49,565 bases of DNA from Acidobacteriota bacterium (GTDB taxonomy: Bacteria > Acidobacteriota > Terriglobia > Bryobacterales > Bryobacteraceae): assembly GCA_018268935.1 (NCBI GenBank), contig JAFDVS010000086.1, positions 1 to 49,565 of the forward strand, given 5' to 3'. A program made the position numbers and the translations under genes. The stretch's first letter is position 1. The number at the start of each line of letters is the position of its first letter. Of the stretch, positions 16,274 through 24,677 are shown piece by piece. Below the pieces are notes generated by a model that did not search any database, was not told the origin of the DNA, and saw nothing but the letters and a program-made list of their open reading frames with translations.

Positions 16274-16862
16274 CCACCCTCCGCCCCACAACGCGATACC
16301 TGCCACTCAACACTACTCCCAACGCCTCACTATAAACCCGGTGCTCCTCCCGCAGAATCCGCGCCGACAGCGTCTCCTCCGTATCCCCATCCTCCACTGG
16401 CACCACAGCCTGCTGGATAATCGGCCCGCTATCCAATCCCTCATCCACAAAGTGCACCGTGCACCCCGTGTACTTCACCCCGTGTTCCAGCGCCTGATGC
16501 TGCGCATCCAACCCCGGAAACGCCGGCAGCAGCGACGGATGAATATTCAGAATCCGCATCGGGTACGCCCGGATAAACGCCGGACTCAGCAGCCGCATAT
16601 ACCCCGCCAGACAAACCACCTCAACCCCGTGCTTCTCTAGCTCCTCCAGCAGCAGCCGGTCATACGACTCGCGATCCAATCCCCGAGACGGGATACACAC
16701 AGCCGTCAGCCCCCGCTCCTTTGCAATCGCCAACCCCGGAGCCTCCGCCCGGTTCGCAATCACCACCGCAATCTCCGCATCCAACCTGCCAGCAACAATC
16801 GAATCGGCAATCGCCTGGAAATTCGATCCGCGCCCCGACAACAAAATCCCCAGCCGCCTCAT
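16263..16862 (-). CDS. purN: Phosphoribosylglycinamide formyltransferase (PurN)
   Basis: A protein of 199 residues that formylates GAR with 10-formyl-THF, step three of purine synthesis. The catalytic residues fall exactly at the classical positions: Asn106 and His108 (RILNIHPS) and Asp144 (EGLDSG). The phosphate loop is LLSGRGSNFQA near the N-terminus. The start overlaps purM by ATGA, so the two are translationally coupled. The 3' end overlaps a convergent hypothetical gene by 11 bases. Confidence 0.96.
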   Translation of the reverse strand: MRRLGILLSGRGSNFQAIADSIVAGRLDAEIAVVIANRAEAPGLAIAKERGLTAVCIPSRGLDRESYDRLLLEELEKHGVEVVCLAGYMRLLSPAFIRAYPMRILNIHPSLLPAFPGLDAQHQALEHGVKYTGCTVHFVDEGLDSGPIIQQAVVPVEDGDTEETLSARILREEHRVYSEALGVVLSGRYRVVGRRVVRP

Positions 16863-17923
16863 TTGAAGACGACCTTCGCGCCCTTCCCCGCCTTCGTAAT
16901 CCGCCCGATCACGAACAGCGGCTCTTTCGCCTTCTCCAGCAGCTTCGCCGCCTTCGCCGCTTTCTTCTCACTCACCACCAGCACCATCCCGATCCCCGTA
17001 TTGAACGTCCGCCGGTAATCATCATCCGGCATGTTCCCCAACTTCTTCAGCAACGTAAACACCGGCAACTCCGGCCATGCCGCCGTATCAATCTCCGCCC
17101 CCGTCCCCTTCGGCAGCACGCGAGGCAGATTGTCCGTAATCCCGCCACCCGTAATATGCGCTGCCGCCTTCAACAACCCGGCATCATGCAGCAGCGTAAT
17201 CGCACCCAGATAACTCCGGTGCACCTTCAACAGCTCCGCGCCCACTGTGCCCCCAAGCTCCGGCACTTCCGTCTCCACCGTGTACCCCGCCACATCAAAC
17301 AGCAGCTTCCGAGCCAGTGAATACCCATTCGTATGCAACCCGGTCGACGGAAGCCCGACCAGCACATCGCCCGGCTTCACCCGTTCGCCGGTAATCATCC
17401 GCTTGCGCTCCACCGCGCCGATGATGCAGCCCGCCACATCGTACTCACCCTCGGCATACATCCCCGGCATTTCCGCCGTCTCGCCGCCGATCAACGCGCA
17501 GCCATTCTGTTCGCACGCCACAGCCATCCCGCTGATCACATCGCGAGCCACCTCGGCCTGCAACTTGCCCACACCAAAGTAATCCAAAAAGAACAACGGC
17601 CGCGCACCCTGAACGCCAATGTCATTCACGCAATGATTCACCAGGCACTGCCCGACGGTGTCATGCTTGCCCGCAAGAAACGCCACCTTCAACTTCGTAC
17701 CCACGCCGTCGATTGAGCTCACCAGCACCGGGTCTTTCCAGCCTTTGAGATGAAACCCGCCCCCGAAGCTCCCGATGCCCGTTAGCACAGATTTCGAAAA
17801 CGTCTTCTTCGCCAGCCCGCGGATAAATCCAACCGCGCGGTCCGCTTCATCGATGTTCACACCGGAATCCTGGTAACGCACCACTTCCGGAGCCGGTGTC
17901 TTGGGAGTACTTTTCTTAGCCAT
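16859..17923 (-). CDS. purM: Phosphoribosylformylglycinamidine cyclo-ligase (PurM)
   Basis: AIR synthetase of 354 residues. The N-terminal ATP-binding part has GGFHLKGWKDP, then SSIDGVGTKLKVA and HCVNDIGVQGARPLFFLDY; GGETAEMPGMY and GYSLARKLL mark the two dimer-interface domains. An extra Lys-rich N-terminus of about 20 residues precedes the core. A Lys/Ala-rich stretch (KKAAKAAKLLEKAKEP) sits near the C-terminus in place of the usual less charged helix. It is the first gene of a purM-purN pair. The kinase gene upstream on the same strand ends 44 bases away, and TATCAT in that gap might be a -10. Confidence 0.95.
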   Translation of the reverse strand: MAKKSTPKTPAPEVVRYQDSGVNIDEADRAVGFIRGLAKKTFSKSVLTGIGSFGGGFHLKGWKDPVLVSSIDGVGTKLKVAFLAGKHDTVGQCLVNHCVNDIGVQGARPLFFLDYFGVGKLQAEVARDVISGMAVACEQNGCALIGGETAEMPGMYAEGEYDVAGCIIGAVERKRMITGERVKPGDVLVGLPSTGLHTNGYSLARKLLFDVAGYTVETEVPELGGTVGAELLKVHRSYLGAITLLHDAGLLKAAAHITGGGITDNLPRVLPKGTGAEIDTAAWPELPVFTLLKKLGNMPDDDYRRTFNTGIGMVLVVSEKKAAKAAKLLEKAKEPLFVIGRITKAGKGAKVVFK

Positions 17924-17967
17924 GAGGGGAAACCTCTATGATACAGCGACCGGTTAGGGTGGCTGGA

Positions 17968-20655
17968 TCACTGGATGGCCGGCATCCAATCCAACATCAC
18001 CATCAACTGCGTGCCCACAGTGTTCGGCGTCAGATTCAAGGCTATCCGCTGCCCGTCCGGACTCAAAGCGAAGTAATTGCTCCCGGCGCGTCCCACCATC
18101 GAAATCTCAAAAAGCTTTGCCGGAGTGTCGAACTCCAGCCCATCGCCTTTTTTCCGCACGCCCACCGAATGGAAAGCGGTGAGGCCGTTCCCCTCGGCAA
18201 TCACAAGTTCCTTCCCATCACGCCTCCATCGCGCCAATCGCCCTCCATTCCGCGTCACCTGCCACTTTCCTCTGCCAACCGGAAAGCTCTGCACGTAAAC
18301 TTCCTGCCGCCCTGTCTCGTTGGAGATGTATGCCAGCCATCGCCCGTCCGGAGAAAACTGCGGCCAATTATAGGAGGCATTTCCAGTGATCAATTCCTCG
18401 AACGTTCCCGGCTTGGTCACATCCAGAAGCCCGATGGACTGGCGCTCACCGTCCCGTTTCTCGAACGCCACGTACCGGCCATCCGGCGATACACCGATGT
18501 GATGCCCGGTGGTCTTCAGCAACAATTCCGGTTTGCCCGTTCCGTCCGCCGGTGTAACCCAGATCCCCGGCGACTCGTTCCCCATACTCATATAAAAGAT
18601 ACGCCGGCCATCCGGCGCCCAGCCTTGTGCCTTGTCCGATCCACCACTGAAGGTGATGCGCGAAACGGCGCCCCGCCCCAGATCCACCGCCCACAAGTCC
18701 CGCGTTCCGTCCTTTCCCAACCGGCTTCCCATCAGCGTTTTTCCGTCGGGTGAAAACTCCAGATGCCCAAAGGTTCCCTCATTGGGCGGCGCAAGAGTCG
18801 ACACTTTCTTCCCTTGCCGGTCTATCAGACTCAGTTCCTCTGAATCCGCTACACGACTTGGGCTATACACCATCACGCGGGCAGGCTGCGACACGCCTAC
18901 TGCCAGACTTCGATTCGCCGCACTGGGAATTCTCTCCACCAAGGGAAACGGATCGCCAGTCAAAACGCGGCGCCTGACGTCAAACGGCACGCCCGCCAAC
19001 CCGCTGTTACGCCGGAACAGCAACAGTCCAGTATCCATGCCGGCATAACCGGCAAACTTCACTTCAGCCGTCTCGCTCTCCAACAATTTCTTCGGCGCTT
19101 CCTTGCCCTCCAAATCTCCGATCCATGTCGTCCCCCTACCTGCAGCAGCGCCGCCAGACCACGCTGTATATAGGAAAAATCGGCCACCAGGTAGAAAATG
19201 CGGATATGCGTGATACCGTTCATTCTTTGCGTCCAGCGTTGTTACCGGGGTAGGTGTCCCGCCAGCAGCCGGAATCCGGTGAATCACATTGCCGATTTGC
19301 AGCAGAATCGTTCCCTGCTCATTCCAAGAGGCTCCCGCCTGCGTTTCCGGGGCATCGCACAATGTCTGCGGAACACCTCCGGCAATCTCCATCCGGCGCC
19401 ACTTCCCCAGTTGTCCGAATACGATGGACTTGCTGTCGGGGGACCATGCCACCGCCGCTGCACCGGCTGTGTCAGGCAACGCCCGGTAGGTCGTCTCCTC
19501 TAAGCCGCGTAAATAGAGGGACGACTCTCCGCGTTGGCCCCTATCGAACCCCCGCAGGATCAGATGCCGCCCGTCCGGCGAAACGCTATGCCCGGTGCTG
19601 GTGAACTCCACAGGTTCCGGTGGCAGCAACACGAACTTCCCCCGCAGCACCGGCGCGGCGGGAATTCGCCGCAACATCCACCCGGCGCCAACCGATGCCG
19701 GAACCAGCGTCGCCGCCAACACCCAAGGCAACACGGATCTCCGCCCTGGCTTCGCCGCCCCCCCAACCGCATCCACCACCACTGCCCCATTCGGATTGGC
19801 CAGATACTGCTGGATCGCGATTCGCGCCTCTCCAATATCCCGCAGCCGTATCTTTACATCCCTCTCCAGGCACCGCCGCAACAGTTCGCGAATCGGACGC
19901 GGCACCGAACCGGGCAGTTGATGAAACTCAATTGGAGCCCGCAGCACATCCGCCAACGTGTGCGACACCGTCTCCCCCGCAAACATGCGGTTGCCGCTCA
20001 GCATCTCCCACAGCACCACCCCAAATGCCCAAATGTCCGTTCGCTTATCCACCGGCTTGCCGGATGCCTGCTCCGGACTCATGTATTCCGCCGTGCCCAT
20101 GATCATCCCCGCCATGGTCGGCGAATGCCCCCGCACCACCGTCGGCGCGGACTGCGGCGGCTCCGTCGCCTCCCGCGGATCGGCCAACTTCGCCAGCCCG
20201 AAGTCCAGCACCTTCACCGTGCCCTCGGGCGTCACCTTCACGTTCGCCGGCTTCAGATCCCGATGAACAACATTCCGCTCATGCGCCGTCTCCAGCGCTT
20301 CTGCAATCTGCCGCGCAATCCCCAGCGCCTCCTCCAGCGGAATTGCCCCCTGCGCGATGCGATCTGCCAGTGTCGGCCCCTCCACCAGCTCCATCACAAT
20401 CGCCCGCTCTTCGATGCCGAAGATCATCGCAATGTTCGGATGATTCAACGAGGCCAGCACCTGCGCTTCCCGCGTGAACCGGGACAGCCTGTCTCCATCC
20501 TGCGCATACGTGTCGGGTAACACCTTGATGGCAACATCCCGGTTCAGCTTGCCATCAGTCGCGCGGTACACAGCCCCCATGCCACCCTCACCGAGTTTGC
20601 CCGTGATGCGGTAATGAGCGATCGATTGTGGTTCCAGAGTAGGGGTAGTATACAC
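17968..20655 (-). CDS. Membrane Ser/Thr protein kinase with WD40/TolB-like propeller
   Basis: A PknB-type receptor kinase of about 895 residues. The kinase domain has GEGGMGAVY (loop), Lys45 (VAIKVL), HRDLKPANV (catalytic Asp134) and LDFG (Asp152). A single transmembrane helix follows near residues 308-328. The outer part has repeated PD40/TolB-like motifs (FSPDGKTL, WAPDGRRI, VSPDGRYV, FSPDGRWL, LSPDGQRI), forming a probable beta propeller. This architecture is very common in Acidobacteria and likely senses an extracytoplasmic ligand. The start is unclear: GTG 20655 or TTG 20658 with no ribosome site, and no ATG near the kinase start. It is divergent from the amidohydrolase operon. Confidence 0.9.
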   Translation of the reverse strand: MYTTPTLEPQSIAHYRITGKLGEGGMGAVYRATDGKLNRDVAIKVLPDTYAQDGDRLSRFTREAQVLASLNHPNIAMIFGIEERAIVMELVEGPTLADRIAQGAIPLEEALGIARQIAEALETAHERNVVHRDLKPANVKVTPEGTVKVLDFGLAKLADPREATEPPQSAPTVVRGHSPTMAGMIMGTAEYMSPEQASGKPVDKRTDIWAFGVVLWEMLSGNRMFAGETVSHTLADVLRAPIEFHQLPGSVPRPIRELLRRCLERDVKIRLRDIGEARIAIQQYLANPNGAVVVDAVGGAAKPGRRSVLPWVLAATLVPASVGAGWMLRRIPAAPVLRGKFVLLPPEPVEFTSTGHSVSPDGRHLILRGFDRGQRGESSLYLRGLEETTYRALPDTAGAAAVAWSPDSKSIVFGQLGKWRRMEIAGGVPQTLCDAPETQAGASWNEQGTILLQIGNVIHRIPAAGGTPTPVTTLDAKNERYHAYPHFLPGGRFFLYTAWSGGAAAGRGTTWIGDLEGKEAPKKLLESETAEVKFAGYAGMDTGLLLFRRNSGLAGVPFDVRRRVLTGDPFPLVERIPSAANRSLAVGVSQPARVMVYSPSRVADSEELSLIDRQGKKVSTLAPPNEGTFGHLEFSPDGKTLMGSRLGKDGTRDLWAVDLGRGAVSRITFSGGSDKAQGWAPDGRRIFYMSMGNESPGIWVTPADGTGKPELLLKTTGHHIGVSPDGRYVAFEKRDGERQSIGLLDVTKPGTFEELITGNASYNWPQFSPDGRWLAYISNETGRQEVYVQSFPVGRGKWQVTRNGGRLARWRRDGKELVIAEGNGLTAFHSVGVRKKGDGLEFDTPAKLFEISMVGRAGSNYFALSPDGQRIALNLTPNTVGTQLMVMLDWMPAIQ

Positions 20656-20707
20656 CAACTGGCGTGTTTTTCAGGCGTTTCCCGAAGGCGGCTGGGGAGC
20701 CTGTGGG

Positions 20708-20736
20708 CTCAGACGGAATAACTCCGCCGCTATAAT
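20708..20736 (+). promoter_or_regulatory. Candidate sigma70-type promoter of the amidohydrolase operon
   Basis: TATAAT at 20731-20736 is a perfect -10, with a weak -35 (CTCAGA, 20708-20713) at 17 bases. Transcription would begin about 20743, only some 7 bases before ATG 20750, so the message may be nearly leaderless. A small inverted repeat (GAGCC-TGTG-GGCTC, 20697-20710) overlaps the -35. Confidence 0.5.
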
Positions 20737-20749
20737 ACAGAGAACTGCC

Positions 20750-22093
20750 ATGCTCAAACACCTCAGCGGGTTAGTGTGTCTCGCTGCCCTCGCCCTTTCC
20801 CCCGGCAATGCGGAAACTCCAGAGGTCATCGCCATCCGCAACGCCAAAATCGTCACCGTCAGCGGACCCGTGATCCCCAAAGGCGCCATCGTCGTTCGCA
20901 ACGGCCTCATCGAAGCCGTCGGCGAATCCGTCACTCCGCCAGCCGATGCATGGATCATCGACGGCGCGGGACTCACCGTCTATCCCGGTCTGATCGACTC
21001 CCTCTCCACACTCGGTCTCCCCGACGCCGCACCCATGGGCGCGCCCTCTGCCACCGGCAGGCGCGGTGGTGGCCCGCCAACAGCCACACCCAGTGGTCCT
21101 CCAACTCCACCCGCCCGCGGCCCCGAAGATCGCCCTTCCAACACCAGTTACCTCCTCGCCGCCGATCAACTTTCCGCCACCGACCGCCGCATCGAAGCAG
21201 CCCGCAACGCCGGTTTCACTTCCGCTGTCGCTTTCCCCAATCGCAACATCTTCAGCGGCCAGGGCGCGGTCATCAACCTCGCCGGAGAGCGCCCCGGCAA
21301 CATGGTCGTGCAATCCCCTACCGGTCAGTTCCTCACCATGCGCAGTGCCGGATTCAATGCAGGCTATCCCGGCTCTCTCATGGGCGTCATTGCCTACATC
21401 CGCCAGATCTACCTCGACGCCGCCCAATATAAAGCAGCCAAGGAAATCTACAACGCGCAGCCATCCGGCAATCGCCGCCCCGATTACGACAAGCATCTCG
21501 AAGGAGTGCTCGCCTCCCCGCGAATTCTCCTCCCCGCCGGCAATCCCAAAGAGATCGAACGCATGCTTCGCTTCGGCGCCGAACTGAAGCAGGACACTAT
21601 CCTCTACGGCCTTCACGAAGGCTACCGCGCAGCCGCGCTGATCAAGCAGCACAACGGCAAAGTGCTCGTCGATCTCCGCTGGCCGGAAAAATCGCGCGAC
21701 GCCGACCCCGATCAGATCGACTCCCTCCGCGCACTCGAAGCACGAGACAAAGCCGCCTCTACTCCCGCCGAACTGAAGAAAGCCGGAGTCCCCTTCGCCC
21801 TCTACGCAGGCGCTCTCTCCCAACCCTCCGATATCTCCAAAGCCGTAAAGAAAGCCATCGACGCCGGGCTCTCCTTTGACGACGCACTCCGCGCGCTCAC
21901 CCTGTCGCCGGCGGAAATCTTCGGCGTCTCCAACCGCCTCGGCTCCATCGACAAAGGCAAAATCGCCAACCTGGTCGTCACCAACGGCGACCTCTTCCAG
22001 GAACGCACCAAGATCAAATACGTCCTCGTCGACGGCATCAAGTACGAGCCCTCGCCCGAACAGCCCGCCGCACCTTCGGAGGCCACCCGATGA
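20750..22093 (+). CDS. Exported amidohydrolase-family protein lacking HxH metal site
   Basis: A protein of 447 residues with a signal peptide (about 1-21). The composite amidohydrolase shell is present: a small beta domain (AIRNAKIVTVSG, YPGLIDS) and the C-terminal ALTLSPAEIFGVSNRLGSIDKGKIANLVVTNGD. At the point where active enzymes have HxH after the PGLID motif, this protein has SLSTLG, and later ligand regions are also changed (GLHEGYRA, FALYAGA). A Gly/Pro/Ala-rich insertion lies near residues 103-125. It is probably catalytically inactive or metal-independent. It overlaps the next amidohydrolase gene by ATGA, so a heteromeric complex is possible. Confidence 0.83.
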   Translation: MLKHLSGLVCLAALALSPGNAETPEVIAIRNAKIVTVSGPVIPKGAIVVRNGLIEAVGESVTPPADAWIIDGAGLTVYPGLIDSLSTLGLPDAAPMGAPSATGRRGGGPPTATPSGPPTPPARGPEDRPSNTSYLLAADQLSATDRRIEAARNAGFTSAVAFPNRNIFSGQGAVINLAGERPGNMVVQSPTGQFLTMRSAGFNAGYPGSLMGVIAYIRQIYLDAAQYKAAKEIYNAQPSGNRRPDYDKHLEGVLASPRILLPAGNPKEIERMLRFGAELKQDTILYGLHEGYRAAALIKQHNGKVLVDLRWPEKSRDADPDQIDSLRALEARDKAASTPAELKKAGVPFALYAGALSQPSDISKAVKKAIDAGLSFDDALRALTLSPAEIFGVSNRLGSIDKGKIANLVVTNGDLFQERTKIKYVLVDGIKYEPSPEQPAAPSEATR

Positions 22094-23433
22094 AATTCCT
22101 TCTCTTCCTCACTGCCGCCGCACTCACTGCCGCGCCCCCCATCGTGATTCAGAACGCCACCGTCCTCACCGTAACCAAGGGCTCCTTCAAAGGCAGTGTC
22201 GTCATTCAGGACGGCAAGATCAAAGAGGTCGGCGAGAAGGTCATGATCCCGCCAGGCGCGCAAATCATCGACGCCTCCGGCCAGTACCTCATGCCCGGCA
22301 TCATCGATGCCCACTCCCACATCGCCGCCGACTCCATCAATGAAGGCTCCGTCAGCGTATCTTCCATGGTCGGCATCGAAGACGTCCTCGACCCCGAAGC
22401 CATCTCCATCTACCGCGCCCTCGCCGGCGGCGTCACTACCGTCAACGTCCTGCACGGCAGCGCCAACGCCATCGGCGGCAAATGCCAGGTGATCAAGACC
22501 CGCTGGGGCAAAGACCGCGAAGGCATCCTCTTTGAAGGCGCCAAGCCCGGCATCAAGTTCGCCCTCGGCGAAAATCCCAAACGCCAGGGCATGTCGTCCG
22601 GCACTCGCGCCGGTGGCGGTCAGCAGTACCTCCGCTACCCCGGCACGCGCATGGGCGTGGAAGACGTCATTCGCCAGGCTTTCAACGACGCCAAAATCTA
22701 TCAGGCGGAATGGAAGTCCTTCAATGAGCGCAAAGGACGCGGTGAAAACCCCATCCCTCCCAAGCGTGACCTGAAACTCGACGCCCTCGTCGAAGTCCTC
22801 GAAGGCAAACGCCTCGTCCACGCCCACTGCTACCGCGCCGACGAGATCCTCATGCTCCTCCGCGTCGCCGACGAGTTCGGCTTCAAAATCAAAACCCTCC
22901 AGCACGTGCTCGAAGGCTACAAAGTCGCCAAGGAGATCAAGGAGCACGGCGCGGGAGCATCCACGTTCTCCGATTGGTGGGCCTACAAAGTGGAAGCCTT
23001 CGACGCCATCCCCTACAACGCCGCCATCATGGTGAAGAAAGGCGTCCTCGTCTCCCTCAATTCCGATTCCGGCGAACTCATGCGCCGCCTCAACACCGAA
23101 GCAGGCAAGACCATGAAGTACGGCGGCCTCACCGAAACCGAAGCCCTTTCCCTCATCACCATCAACCCCGCCAAGCAACTCGACCTCGACAACCGCATCG
23201 GATCCATCGAGCCCGGCAAAGATGCCGATCTCGTCATCTACGACAAACACCCGCTCTCCAGCTTCGCCAAGGTCCAGAAGGTCCTCATCGATGGCTCCGT
23301 CTACTTCGAGCGCGACCGCGACATCACCGATCGCCAGTTGCGCGAGCAGCGCAAGAAGCAGTTGCTCGAAAAGGAAAAGCAGAACCAGCCGCAGCAAAAG
23401 AAGAACGCCGCCCCTGGCCGGAGGCCCGCATGA
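22090..23433 (+). CDS. Exported amidohydrolase, metal site intact (imidazolonepropionase-like)
   Basis: A protein of 447 residues with a short signal peptide. It is the middle gene of three overlapping paralogues and the only one with a canonical metal site: HSH in IIDAHSHIAAD, further histidines in LVHAHCYRADE and LQHVLEGY, and an Asp in LNSDSGELMRRLN. The C-terminal part closes the small domain (RIGSIEPGKDADLVIYDKHPL). It should hydrolyse a cyclic or linear amide or peptide-like bond in the periplasm, but the substrate cannot be read. A charged Lys/Gln-rich tail follows residue 425. Start and stop both overlap neighbours by ATGA. Confidence 0.9.
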   Translation: MKFLLFLTAAALTAAPPIVIQNATVLTVTKGSFKGSVVIQDGKIKEVGEKVMIPPGAQIIDASGQYLMPGIIDAHSHIAADSINEGSVSVSSMVGIEDVLDPEAISIYRALAGGVTTVNVLHGSANAIGGKCQVIKTRWGKDREGILFEGAKPGIKFALGENPKRQGMSSGTRAGGGQQYLRYPGTRMGVEDVIRQAFNDAKIYQAEWKSFNERKGRGENPIPPKRDLKLDALVEVLEGKRLVHAHCYRADEILMLLRVADEFGFKIKTLQHVLEGYKVAKEIKEHGAGASTFSDWWAYKVEAFDAIPYNAAIMVKKGVLVSLNSDSGELMRRLNTEAGKTMKYGGLTETEALSLITINPAKQLDLDNRIGSIEPGKDADLVIYDKHPLSSFAKVQKVLIDGSVYFERDRDITDRQLREQRKKQLLEKEKQNQPQQKKNAAPGRRPA

Positions 23434-24677
23434 AGCTCTACTCTTTCTTCCTCGCCGCCTCACTGATCGCGGGCACCGATGACACCTTCGTCATGAAGGG
23501 AGTCACCGTTCACCCCGTCACCGGCCCCGACGTCGAAAACGCCTCGCTCCTTGTCATCGATGGCAAGATCGCCGAAATCGGCGACGCTAAGCTGAAGACA
23601 CCCAAGACCACCAAAGTCATCGAAGCCAAGGGACTCCACGTCTACCCCGGCATGATCGACTCCGCCACAGAAATCGGCATGTCCGAAATCGGCTCGGTGC
23701 GCGAAACCTCCGACGTCAGCGAACTGGGCGACTACAAGCCGCAACTGCGCGCCGCAATCGCCGTCAACCCCGCGAGCGAACACATCCCCGTTATTCGAGC
23801 CAACGGCATCACAGCCGCCTTGGCCGTGCCCGATGGAGGCGTCATCGCCGGCCAGGCTTCGCTCATGCATCTCGATGGCTGGACGTGGGAAGAAATGGCC
23901 ATCCGCATCGATGCCGCTATGCACCTGCGCTTCCCCGTCATCTCCACCGGGTCCTTCTTCTCTCGCACGTCATATCCCGAGGCCAAGCGAAACTACGAGA
24001 ACCGCCTCAAGAGCCTCTCCGATTACTTCGAACAAGCCCGCCGATATCAAAAAGCGAAGGCCGCCGCCGGCCCCGGATTCAAAACGGATCTCGCCCTCGA
24101 AGCCATGCAGCCTGTGCTGTCGAAGAAGGTTCCCATCATGATCTCCGCCTCGCGCGAGCGCGCCATCAAAGAGGCTGTGGCCTGGGCCGACAAAGAAAGC
24201 GTCCGCGTCGTTCTTGCTCAAGTGCGCCGCCCCGGATCCGCACTCGCCCTGCTCAAAGAGAAGAACATCCCCGTGATCCTCGGACCAACGCAGGAACTCC
24301 CGCTCGAAGAAGACGACCCCTACGACGAAGCCTTCACCGTACCGGTCGAAGTGCACAAAGCGGGCGTGAAATTTGCCTTCGGCTCATTCGGCAATCAATT
24401 CAGCCGCAATCTCCCGTATCAGGCCGCAACGGCAGTCGCCTTCGGCCTCCCTTACGAAGAAGCCCTCAAATCGGTGACGCTATACCCGGCCCAAATCTGG
24501 GGCGTCGATGACCGCATGGGCGCCATCGAAAAAGGCAAGGACGCCGACTTCATCGTTACCGACGGCGACCCGCTGGAAGTCAAGACCAACGTAAAGCGCA
24601 TGTTCATCCGCGGCCGCGAAGTCGACCTCGAAAGCAAGCACACCAAGCTCTACAAGAAGTACCTTGCTCGGCCCTAG
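23430..24677 (+). CDS. Exported amidohydrolase-family protein lacking HxH metal site (third paralogue)
   Basis: A protein of 415 residues from ATG 23430, which overlaps the previous stop (ATGA) and opens a signal peptide (MKLYSFFLAASLIAG). A longer in-frame extension to 22974 lies inside the previous gene and was rejected. After YPGMIDS the usual HxH is replaced by ATEIGM. Later, FAFGSFGNQFSRNLPYQAA replaces the metal-binding Asp region. The C-terminal small domain is well kept (MGAIEKGKDADFIVTDGDPL). Like the first gene it appears catalytically degenerate. Its stop lies in a CTAG shared with the stop of the convergent MBOAT gene. Confidence 0.85.
   Translation: MKLYSFFLAASLIAGTDDTFVMKGVTVHPVTGPDVENASLLVIDGKIAEIGDAKLKTPKTTKVIEAKGLHVYPGMIDSATEIGMSEIGSVRETSDVSELGDYKPQLRAAIAVNPASEHIPVIRANGITAALAVPDGGVIAGQASLMHLDGWTWEEMAIRIDAAMHLRFPVISTGSFFSRTSYPEAKRNYENRLKSLSDYFEQARRYQKAKAAAGPGFKTDLALEAMQPVLSKKVPIMISASRERAIKEAVAWADKESVRVVLAQVRRPGSALALLKEKNIPVILGPTQELPLEEDDPYDEAFTVPVEVHKAGVKFAFGSFGNQFSRNLPYQAATAVAFGLPYEEALKSVTLYPAQIWGVDDRMGAIEKGKDADFIVTDGDPLEVKTNVKRMFIRGREVDLESKHTKLYKKYLARP

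Noticed and set aside
19534..20520. 328-codon plus-strand open frame
   Set aside because: It is antisense to the kinase domain and rich in Arg/His/Pro/Gln, as expected from a shadow frame.
22974..23429. N-terminal extension of the third amidohydrolase
   Set aside because: The extension is Arg/His/Pro-rich shadow of the preceding gene; ATG 23430 opens a signal peptide.
21802..23463. 553-codon minus-strand open frame
   Set aside because: It is antisense to two amidohydrolase genes; low-complexity Gly/Asp/Val composition indicates a shadow.
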